11,064 nucleotides of DNA from Bacillota bacterium (GTDB lineage Bacteria; Bacillota; Clostridia; Christensenellales; CAG-138), in contig JAEYSE010000073.1 of the NCBI GenBank assembly GCA_023435025.1, positions 1-11,064 of the forward strand, in the 5' to 3' direction. Every line of letters starts with the position of its first letter. The first letter of the stretch is position 1. The notes below the pieces were generated by a model. It made no database searches and was not told the DNA's origin. It saw only the letters and a list, made by a program, of their open reading frames with translations. Shown here piece by piece: positions 1 through 6,103 of the stretch. The position numbers and the translations under genes are program-made.

Positions 1-2584
1 CATACACATCTGGCATGTGTGCAAGAACAACGACAATATCCGCGCCTTCCTGGCGAAGTTTTTCCACAAGTTGGCTCACGATAGGACCAGGTTCACGGAA
101 CTCCAGCCCTTGCGTGTTACCTGCCATCACAATGCTGGGCGTGTCCTTGCTGGTTACACCGATCACACCGATCTGCTGACCCTTGACTGTAAACATTGCC
201 GTCGGCTTCATCCAATCGGGCCGGGTGTCGGTACCGGCATTGAAGACATTGGCCAATAGAATGGGGAAGTTGGCCTGGGCAAAGCGTTCCTTGAGTGTGG
301 CGAGACCCCAGTCAAACTCATGATTGCCAACCACTGACGCCATATAGCCCATCCGGTTGTAGACATCTATGGTTGACTTGCCCTGCAATAAGTTAGAGAT
401 CGGTGTTCCCTGCATCATATCCCCGCCATCGAAGAGCGATGTGCCGAGCGGGTTGAGCGCTCTATATTGGTTGATATAGGCCATTACAAAAGCTGCGCCG
501 CCAACAGGTTTACCGCTCACGAGCTTTCCGGTCTCGAGTTGTCCATGGAAGTCATTGGTGGAAAGGAAAGTGAAGAGCGGATAGCGTGCCTCGCGTACGA
601 AGGCCAGTGCTTCTGCATTGGTGACCAATTTCTTGGGCTCAATCTTGTTTCCGCCCGGCACGAATATACCTGCCTGGAGCATCCGGACAATGGCGCCTTT
701 TGCCCAGCTGGAGACCGTGTTCTTATCCGTATATGTATTGAGTTTGGTCATGTCCGTGCCTGTCTCGAGCAGGTTCTCCATTGCCTTGCTGCTTAGCAGG
801 AAGAGCGCTTGCTCACGGCTAAGGTCCGGAGCTCCTTTCTTATCCTGCGGCGTATTCATGTAAGCAGTGGGTGTCTGGCCGAACGCTGTAAAGAGGAGGT
901 CGGCGTTATCGCTGCGGGAAATGGCAGTGTTGGCGGTGGATGCCTGCCATGTATTGACTGGTGGCAGCAGCGACCAGTTCTTTACGTAGATATCGTTCGG
1001 GCTGATGGTGCCGCGTTCCATGATCCAGTTGGTGATCAATTCACGCACCTCAACTGTCGATTGATAGAGCTTTTTCGCAGTCGGGAACTTGCCGGTGGCG
1101 CGGTAGTTATTGAGCGCCACACGTACGACCTGATCCATGGCCAGCGCTTTCCCGTTAAGCTTAAGCTCGACAACGCGTTGACCGACCGGCTTGGTTACGT
1201 CTAACTTGTACTCTATGCCCGACCACATGTCATAGTTGTAGTCGCGCACATTGGTGTTCACAGTCACGCCACCGGGCTCATAGTAGTACCGGTTGAAGTA
1301 GTCGGCCGTCCACTCCAGCTCGTCTTTGATCATTTGTCCGGTAGCTTCGATCACATATAGCGTGTTGTCGTAGATGTATACCGCATATGCATCCTTGAGC
1401 TTGATAGGCCCGGCGTTCAATTTGGCGTCGTTGGTAAACAGGGCTGCACATGACGCCTCCACCGGGAAACCGGCCTGAGCCGCGGCCTCAGCCTGTACCT
1501 GGTTGATCAGGTCGGCCATAGGACCATCCGCGACGCGCGCTTGGAAGCCTCCGGGGAAATTGCCTGCTGCAGTACCTATTGGCGTGTTAATGTAAGTGAC
1601 AGTCGTATCATGATAAGGCTGTGTGATTGCCTTGATATCCGGATCTTCTGCATAGGTTCCCATGGCCGGAGTTGTAGAGGATTTTGCGGCTACAGTCCAT
1701 TCGCTTCCGGAACCTGTCACAGTAATGCGGATGTCGGAGATATTGCGGGTATGATAATTTGGCTCAGTGACCAAAACACCGTTGATCAGTTGGCCAGCGA
1801 CGTTTGCATGCGCATGCCCTGCCAATATCACGTCAATGCCAGGGACTTCATTGGCCAGGCGCGTTACAAAGTTCTCTTCACGGCCATAGCCATAGCTCTC
1901 GTCCAGACCCGAATGCGCCGATACAACGATAACATCTGCTCCTTCAGCACGCATTTGGGGTACATATCTGGTCGCTGCTTCTATGGGGTCTTCAAACACA
2001 CAACCCTCGATATTCTCCGGCCGCTCCCAGTACTTCACTGCTGGAGGGGTAAGACCCAAAATTCCGACCTGAACGCCATCCACATCTTTTATGATGTATG
2101 GCTCGAAGTCGTAGGCTCCCCCGGTGACATTCGCCGAAAGAAGCGGGAATTCAGCCTCTTCCTGGTATTTGTTTAAGACCTCAGGTCCGAAGTTAAACTC
2201 GTGGTTGCCCACTGTTGCAGAAACAAAGTCCATTTCATTCATAACTGCAGCAAGAGGGTTAATTGTATCCGAATCTGCTCTGAAATAGTATGAGAGGGGC
2301 GTTCCCTGTATCGTGTCGCCATTATCAATCAGAATGGTGTTTCGGTTGCTGTTGCGGACTTGTTTGACGTAGGTCGCGACCTTAGTCAATCCACGCGCGG
2401 ATGAGCCGGTGGGTACACTGTCTGTAAAGTAATCGTAGTTATCAATATTGCCGTGAATATCGCTGGTGCCAAGAATGACTAGGTTGCGGCTCTCTGCCGC
2501 CATAGAAGATGCGGGAAGGTATGTACAAAGCAAGGAAATGATCAGGATGGTAACATAAAATACTCTCAAGAACTTACGTTTCAT
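1..2584 (-). CDS. Exported bifunctional nucleotidase, YfkN-like (2',3'-cyclic-nucleotide 2'-phosphodiesterase + 5'-nucleotidase), C-terminus outside window
   Basis: The frame stays open from ATG at 2584 to the left edge (861 codons seen), so the 3' end is missing. GAGGAGG lies just upstream of the ATG. Residues 1-30 form a signal peptide (hydrophobic 9-25, likely cut after SMA at 29). The first metallophosphoesterase module shows SDIHGN (D42, H44), GDTIQG (G89-), GNHEFN (126-) and GHAHAN (256-), the metal-binding blocks of the UshA/CpdB family. A 5'-nucleotidase C-terminal (substrate-binding) domain follows to about 570. Residues ~582-665 resemble S-layer homology sequence (SSWAKGAIVRMLQAG around W627). 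A second catalytic module starts with TNDFHG (D678, H680) and GNHEFD (753-). Known family role: hydrolysis of extracellular nucleotides and cyclic nucleotides for phosphate and nucleoside salvage. The tandem design matches B. subtilis YfkN (about 1460 residues), so roughly 600 residues probably lie outside. Which module does which reaction is inferred from module order only. Confidence 0.9.
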   Translation of the reverse strand, partial: MKRKFLRVFYVTILIISLLCTYLPASSMAAESRNLVILGTSDIHGNIDNYDYFTDSVPTGSSARGLTKVATYVKQVRNSNRNTILIDNGDTIQGTPLSYYFRADSDTINPLAAVMNEMDFVSATVGNHEFNFGPEVLNKYQEEAEFPLLSANVTGGAYDFEPYIIKDVDGVQVGILGLTPPAVKYWERPENIEGCVFEDPIEAATRYVPQMRAEGADVIVVSAHSGLDESYGYGREENFVTRLANEVPGIDVILAGHAHANVAGQLINGVLVTEPNYHTRNISDIRITVTGSGSEWTVAAKSSTTPAMGTYAEDPDIKAITQPYHDTTVTYINTPIGTAAGNFPGGFQARVADGPMADLINQVQAEAAAQAGFPVEASCAALFTNDAKLNAGPIKLKDAYAVYIYDNTLYVIEATGQMIKDELEWTADYFNRYYYEPGGVTVNTNVRDYNYDMWSGIEYKLDVTKPVGQRVVELKLNGKALAMDQVVRVALNNYRATGKFPTAKKLYQSTVEVRELITNWIMERGTISPNDIYVKNWSLLPPVNTWQASTANTAISRSDNADLLFTAFGQTPTAYMNTPQDKKGAPDLSREQALFLLSSKAMENLLETGTDMTKLNTYTDKNTVSSWAKGAIVRMLQAGIFVPGGNKIEPKKLVTNAEALAFVREARYPLFTFLSTNDFHGQLETGKLVSGKPVGGAAFVMAYINQYRALNPLGTSLFDGGDMMQGTPISNLLQGKSTIDVYNRMGYMASVVGNHEFDWGLATLKERFAQANFPILLANVFNAGTDTRPDWMKPTAMFTVKGQQIGVIGVTSKDTPSIVMAGNTQGLEFREPGPIVSQLVEKLRQEGADIVVVLAHMPDVY

Positions 2585-3123
2585 GTGCGTATATCCTCCT
2601 CATTGGCAAATATTATTGCTTTTTACTGTGAACAAAAAAATAGCGGGTACTCTATTCGTCCCATATTTCATGAGTCTTTACTTGTAGGATTGCTTCATTG
2701 CCTCTTTGTATGGTAATGAGCTCTCCATTATGCTGCTTGTCCACACGGTTATTATTTTTCTGTTATTGCACAATGGGTCTTGACGCTGTTCGGAGATAAA
2801 TTTCGCTTTGCTATGAAGGGCAATCACTTCCTTCCGCGCTTATTACCGCGCCCGGCATTTGGTCCAACCGAAACAAGCGGGTGTACCAAGATATGCTACT
2901 TAATACCTAATTTGATTCTAGGGACGATGGAAGAAGCTTGTCAATGTCGGCTTATGAGCCGGACGCCGATACAATGTCGGCTTTTAGCGGATACGCTCAG
3001 GCTGATCGCGCACGCCCAAATTACTTCATTAAAGTGTCGCGGTTTCGAATCGCTTTTCATACGCATCAAACAAGAAAAAAAACATCTAAAAGCAAACTAA
3101 CAATTTATACTATTTTGGAATAC
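2585..3123. other. Intergenic spacer without a convincing gene
   Basis: This ~540-base stretch lies upstream of the minus-strand nucleotidase and downstream of the minus-strand cortex-lytic gene. The short open frames in it have no ribosome binding site and no recognisable domain. It must hold the nucleotidase promoter, but I see no clean -10/-35 pair. Around 2942-2983 the 12-mer CAATGTCGGCTT occurs twice, 30 bases apart; on the minus strand one copy opens a small hairpin (GCCGA / TCGGC). The middle part could be decayed coding sequence, but I recognise nothing. Confidence 0.5.
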
Positions 3124-3157
3124 AAAGAGGGTATCGCCATTTTGCGATACCCTCTTT
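3124..3157 (-). terminator. Strong hairpin terminator after the cortex-lytic gene, possibly bidirectional
   Basis: A perfect 14-bp stem (AAAGAGGGTATCGC at 3124-3137 with GCGATACCCTCTTT at 3144-3157) encloses a 6-base loop. It begins 15 bases beyond the stop codon of the minus-strand gene that ends at 3172. A-runs and T-runs flank both arms, so it could act in either direction, but only the minus-strand gene reads into it. Confidence 0.85.
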
Positions 3158-3171
3158 TAAAAGTCATTTGA

Positions 3172-3960
3172 TTATTTTGCAAAAATCATACGATCTATTT
3201 GAACTGTTATCGGTTTAGACCAAAGCCATTGATTTTTTGAAGAATCATCAAAATAGAACATCGCGCCCTTGCTGGTATCGCTGCCGTTAATCGCAGCCAT
3301 TGCAGCTTTTTTTGCCTGATCAGTAGCAGGTTTCTTTATCCAACCGTTTTTAACCGGTGTGAACTGATAGTAACCTCCAGCCACTTGATTGATAACACCG
3401 CTGATACTGTTCGGCCATTCATTGCTTTGTACTCGGTTTACTACTACGCCGCCTACGCCTACCATTGCATTGTAGGATTCTCCTCCTGCTTCAGCAGTAA
3501 TTAATCTGGCCAGCAAATCAAATTCCGACGCTGTATAACGAATAACAGCTTTGGATGAACTTGATACTGAGTTTGCTGCTGGTTTGGATGAAGGAACAGA
3601 CTGTGCAGCAGGTATTAGAAGTGTCTTTCCTTTTACTATCTTACTGGAAGTCAAATGATTAGCCTGCTTAATGGCTGTAACAGATACATTAAATTTCTTT
3701 GCTATTTTTGATAATCTATCGCCTTTTTTAATTTTATATGTCTTTGCCGGGACATCTAATTTTTGGCCGGGACGTATCTCAGTGGTTTTGAGTGAATTAC
3801 TAGCAATCAGCTTGTCCGTTGTTGTATTGAATAACTGACTGATAGTATATAACGAGTCTTTGCGAGCTACTTTATAAGTAGCGGCTAAAGCTGTATCCGC
3901 ACTAAGTATTATTAATATCGCACAGGTAGCTACTGCCACAAAACGTTTAAATTTGTTCAT
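3172..3960 (-). CDS. Spore cortex-lytic enzyme-like cell wall hydrolase (2 LysM + SleB/CwlJ Hydrolase_2 domain)
   Basis: A 262-residue secreted peptidoglycan hydrolase. Residues 1-26 are a signal peptide ending ALA|A. LysM 1 spans ~28-72 and LysM 2 ~74-118; these bind the glycan strands of peptidoglycan. A Ser/Ala-rich linker follows (~119-140). The C-terminal catalytic domain (~145-262) begins LLARLITAEAGGE and contains GVGGVVVNRV and YYQFTPV, the hallmarks of the SleB/CwlJ family, which cleaves muramic-delta-lactam cortex peptidoglycan during spore germination. E157 aligns with the catalytic glutamate of SleB. The start is ATG at 3960 with an excellent GAAGGAGGTT site 5' of it. LysM domains replace the usual SleB PG_binding_1 domain, which is common in clostridial relatives. 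It appears monocistronic with its own terminator. A role in vegetative wall turnover rather than germination cannot be excluded. Confidence 0.92.
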   Translation of the reverse strand: MNKFKRFVAVATCAILIILSADTALAATYKVARKDSLYTISQLFNTTTDKLIASNSLKTTEIRPGQKLDVPAKTYKIKKGDRLSKIAKKFNVSVTAIKQANHLTSSKIVKGKTLLIPAAQSVPSSKPAANSVSSSSKAVIRYTASEFDLLARLITAEAGGESYNAMVGVGGVVVNRVQSNEWPNSISGVINQVAGGYYQFTPVKNGWIKKPATDQAKKAAMAAINGSDTSKGAMFYFDDSSKNQWLWSKPITVQIDRMIFAK

Positions 3961-4086
3961 AGAACCTCCTTCATATTAACTTAACTAGTGTAGCTAACAC
4001 GTTCTCTATCTTAACTTATCGAGCGCGACATTTGAATATATGGTTAGTGGACATAAAGGGCAGAACATACTAAATTACAATTTATA

Positions 4087-4110
4087 GTTATAATTACCTA
4101 TAATTATAAC
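4087..4110. repeat. AT-rich perfect inverted repeat
   Basis: GTTATAATTA (4087-4096) and TAATTATAAC (4101-4110) form a perfect 10-bp palindrome with a CCTA spacer. It sits ~125 bases upstream of the cortex-lytic start and just outside the left edge of repeat copy A. It could be an operator or a weak hairpin; nothing in the sequence decides this. Confidence 0.45.
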
Positions 4111-4126
4111 GAGGTTTATTACTAAT

Positions 4127-4315
4127 ATGGGGGATTCGTTTTCGGACATAGGCAGGCCGAGCTTACTACGTGCTGCGCTCGTCACACCTCCGGCACGAAA
4201 TCCAGCCGTTAAAATCGCTCCACTGGCGCGATTTCTTAACGCGACTTCTAAACCTCCTTAACAAATCCGCCAAATAGAAAATGGGCACTCTTGCAGAGTG
4301 CCCATTTTATTTGGT
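4127..4315. repeat. Dispersed ~190 bp repeat, copy A (related to the tRNA-adjacent copy at 10636-10826)
   Basis: This stretch aligns end to end with 10636-10826 at roughly 85% identity by eye. It starts ATGGGGGATTCG, which on the minus strand is the T-arm/acceptor end of a tRNA gene, and ends TTTGGT, the complement of a tRNA ACCA end. No tRNA body is present on either side. Shared internal features are an AAATCGC-type hairpin around 4215-4238 and the terminal hairpin at 4270-4314. No protein of note is encoded. It lies between two minus-strand genes. It could be a degenerate small mobile element or a tRNA-derived repeat. Confidence 0.75.
4270..4314 (-). terminator. Long hairpin at the end of repeat copy A; likely terminator for the alpha/beta hydrolase
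   Basis: The inner stem is a perfect 13 bp (AAAATGGGCACTC 4278-4290 with GAGTGCCCATTTT 4296-4308; loop TTGCA). A 2-base bulge follows, and the stem then continues 6 bp (CCAAAT 4270-4275 with ATTTGG 4309-4314). On the minus strand a T-rich tract follows, and it is the first strong hairpin after the hydrolase stop codon (~145 bases on). It is nearly symmetric and may work in both directions. Confidence 0.75.
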
Positions 4316-4457
4316 CCCGGGCATACAATTTAATACAATCGCTGGGGGGTAAGGGGGAAGAATGGTACCCATGCTAATAAAGGCTCCAGTCGTTTGAGTG
4401 ACGCTTGTACGATAAACTGAAAGTTATCGCTCCGACAAACGGGAAGCTTCACCGTTA

Positions 4458-5210
4458 TTAATTGTTCTTTGACTCCAAAATATGTTTGACTCTATCAACA
4501 TACGTACCACTATGATTTATTGAAAACTCCCCATGGTATAATCCTTTCAGAATTTCCAATTTACTTTCCGGAATACTCTCTTGAATCTTTTTTGCAGAAA
4601 TAAGCATTTTTCGGTTTTCTTTTTCCCCAACATAAACAAACACTTTTGTTCTTGTATTTTGCAGAGACTTTTTCATTGCGTATTTAGAATTTGCTTCCAA
4701 AAATGAAATCATATTTGATTTTGTAATTTTACAAGTATCCGTATAATAAGAATTATACAATGTCTCTTTTATTCTTAATGACTTGAATTGAAGTTTTGAA
4801 AACCACCGATGCTTGACTAATCCATAACTTATACCAAATACAGGGTTAATCATCATATGGGTCAACTTCATTGGAACTACTAAAGCACTTTCAATGAGAG
4901 CATAGTTACAAATTTTCTCCCTCTGCGACAATATTTCTACCAAGACCTGTCCGCCTAACGATAATCCACCTATTAATAATACCGAGCCACCACATTGTTT
5001 CTCAATATATGTAATAATCTTTTTGGCATTTTCCTCAATGCTAACAAATTGTTCTTCAATTCCTGCATGACCATCAAGTATAGGGATTATCACATGGAAA
5101 TCTTTTTGAAGCAGTTCTGCAACTTCTTTATAATTCCACCACGACAATCCTCCTCCGTGTAAGAGAATAATCACTTCTTTATGCTCTTTTCCATATTCAA
5201 CACACTTCAA
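4458..5210 (-). CDS. Alpha/beta-fold hydrolase
   Basis: A 250-residue cytoplasmic protein with no signal peptide and no clear membrane segment. VIILLHGGGLSWW (residues 13-25) gives the HG oxyanion-loop motif; GGLSLGG puts the nucleophilic serine at 84 (G-x-S-x-G); H226 in LYHGEFS is the likely catalytic histidine. The acid is uncertain. The fold covers esterases, lipases and acylases, and the substrate cannot be told. The start codon is TTG at 5210: an in-frame TGA lies 9 bases upstream, no ATG is available nearby, and GAGGTGAG is well spaced 5' of the TTG. The gene is strongly AT-rich and uses many AAA, ATA and TTT codons, unlike the GC-richer adhesin and nucleotidase, so recent acquisition is possible. 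It stands alone, with its own -10 box upstream and a hairpin downstream. Confidence 0.88.
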   Translation of the reverse strand: MKCVEYGKEHKEVIILLHGGGLSWWNYKEVAELLQKDFHVIIPILDGHAGIEEQFVSIEENAKKIITYIEKQCGGSVLLIGGLSLGGQVLVEILSQREKICNYALIESALVVPMKLTHMMINPVFGISYGLVKHRWFSKLQFKSLRIKETLYNSYYTDTCKITKSNMISFLEANSKYAMKKSLQNTRTKVFVYVGEKENRKMLISAKKIQESIPESKLEILKGLYHGEFSINHSGTYVDRVKHILESKNN

Positions 5211-5279
5211 AATAACTCACCTCACACTAGACACTCAACTTCGTCTTCCGCAAATTCTAATTTGTTGTATTGCACAATC

Positions 5280-5285
5280 ATTATA
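5280..5285 (-). promoter_or_regulatory. -10 element (TATAAT) of the alpha/beta hydrolase gene
   Basis: The minus strand reads GCTATAATG here, a perfect sigma-A -10 hexamer about 70 bases upstream of the TTG start. The -35 region at the expected distance is poor, so strength or activation is uncertain. Confidence 0.55.
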
Positions 5286-5341
5286 GCATGCTAACCGAAT
5301 TTATAAGGCTTACCTTGTTATGCATATTGCAGGTATAGTGT

Positions 5342-5449
5342 GTCCTTGTGTATGCCGATACGGAGGACGGGGTAAATCAAAACCAATAATTTTCGCTCTG
5401 ACGATCGATTTTCGCAAAAATCCCCGCTGCCGCGGAAGAATTTTACCCC
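5342..5449 (+). other. Hairpin-rich leader candidate upstream of the small membrane protein
   Basis: Several nested complementary segments lie in a gene-free stretch. GTCCT (5342-5346) pairs with AGGAC (5364-5368) around GTAT/ATAC. GGGGTAAA (5369-5376) pairs with TTTACCCC (5442-5449). Between these are GATTTT/AAAATC (5407-5422, loop CGCA) and CCGC/GCGG (5424-5435, loop TGCC). With the terminator-like hairpin 32 bases later this has the layout of an attenuated leader. I do not recognise a known riboswitch consensus, and no transcription start is visible. The strand assignment is inferred from the downstream gene. Confidence 0.35.
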
Positions 5450-5480
5450 ACTCCTGAAATGATAAAAAACAGCATCCTTT

Positions 5481-5507
5481 GAGCTGCCGAAAGGCGGTTC
5501 TTTTGTT
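5481..5507 (+). terminator. Terminator-like hairpin in the leader of the 102-residue membrane protein gene
   Basis: GAGCTGCC (5481-5488) pairs over 8 bp (two G-T pairs) with GGCGGTTC (5493-5500) across a GAAA tetraloop, followed by TTTTGTT. No gene lies upstream on the plus strand, so if used it would end a leader transcript ~110 bases before the ATG at 5618, i.e. act as an attenuator. A further T-rich run at 5520-5540 may add to this. Confidence 0.5.
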
Positions 5508-5617
5508 ACGCCAAAATATATTTTTTATTTTTTTGTTTTTAGGTGGGGAATTTTCGCGTTTTATGTATTTAAGCAAGTAGAGAGACTTTTCGGTGTCTTT
5601 TGGAGGGAGGGTTATCC

Positions 5618-5926
5618 ATGTACCATACGGAAACGCGGGTAGCAATGGTAAAGCGGCGCGTGAACGTGCTGCACGGGAAACGGGAAAACCGGCTGGCCGC
5701 AATGCTGTCCATGCTGTGTCTGATGCTGACGAGCGGCCTTGTGGTGGAAATCGGCGCATTGGGCGGCCCGGGGCAGGGCAGTGTGACCGGGCTGTACGGC
5801 ACAACCATGCTGTTTGAGGATGCGGGCGGCTATGTGCTGGTGGGCGTGCTTGCCTTTTTTGCAGCGGTGGTGATTACGGTACTGTGTATCCGCTATCGGG
5901 AAAAGGAAAAGAAAATATGTAAGTAA
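5618..5926 (+). CDS. Small two-TM membrane protein of unknown function
   Basis: A 102-residue protein starting at ATG 5618, preceded by GGAGGGAGG with ~8-base spacing; a TTG in frame at 5600 overlaps this site and is not a plausible start. The N-terminus is basic (VKRRVNVLHGKRENR, about residues 11-25). The first membrane segment is ~27-49 (MLSMLCLMLTSGLVVEIGALGG). A short polar/Gly-rich loop carries an FEDAGG stretch, and a second membrane segment is ~73-92. The tail is charged (RYREKEKKICK). Both termini are predicted cytoplasmic (positive-inside rule). I do not recognise a named family. It is 177 bases upstream of, and co-oriented with, the sortase-anchored adhesin, so co-transcription is likely. 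A role in export or assembly of that protein is only a guess from position. Confidence 0.72.
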   Translation: MYHTETRVAMVKRRVNVLHGKRENRLAAMLSMLCLMLTSGLVVEIGALGGPGQGSVTGLYGTTMLFEDAGGYVLVGVLAFFAAVVITVLCIRYREKEKKICK

Positions 5927-5994
5927 TATGGCAAAAAAGCCCCGATTCATCCCTGTGGCAGCTTCATCCGCCTTTTGAATGGGTCGCCGGGTAC

Positions 5995-6055
5995 ATATCA
6001 GTCGAGAAAAACAACCATATTGCGGTTGCCAAAAGCCTGCTTTGCTGGCTGATAT
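5995..6055 (+). other. Structured spacer between small membrane protein and adhesin genes
   Basis: ATATCAG (5995-6001) and CTGATAT (6049-6055) can close a junction that contains CAACC/GGTTG (6012-6028) and AGCC..GGCT (6034-6050; its last two bases overlap the outer stem). It begins ~70 bases after the stop at 5926 and ends ~35 bases before the adhesin ribosome binding site. Short frames in the gap (16-26 codons) have no ribosome binding site. It may be a cis-regulatory RNA or an mRNA-processing site. No known family is recognised. Confidence 0.3.
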
Positions 6056-6103
6056 ATAAGGAACAAAAGTAAAAAAGTGATTTTTTTCAGGGGGAGAAGC
6101 ATT

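Noticed and set aside
1541..2176. A 211-codon plus-strand open frame inside the nucleotidase gene
   Set aside because: It lies opposite the continuous, motif-rich minus-strand nucleotidase frame and has no recognisable domain or start signal.
2780..3171. Two overlapping plus-strand frames (106 and 77 codons) in the spacer
   Set aside because: They have no ribosome binding site or domain, and both run into or through the terminator hairpin at 3124-3157.
4391..4441. Nested inverted repeats CGTTTG/CAAACG and CGATAA/TTATCG downstream of the hydrolase
   Set aside because: The pairings are short and interrupted by unpaired stretches with no T-run; not strong enough to call a terminator or RNA element.
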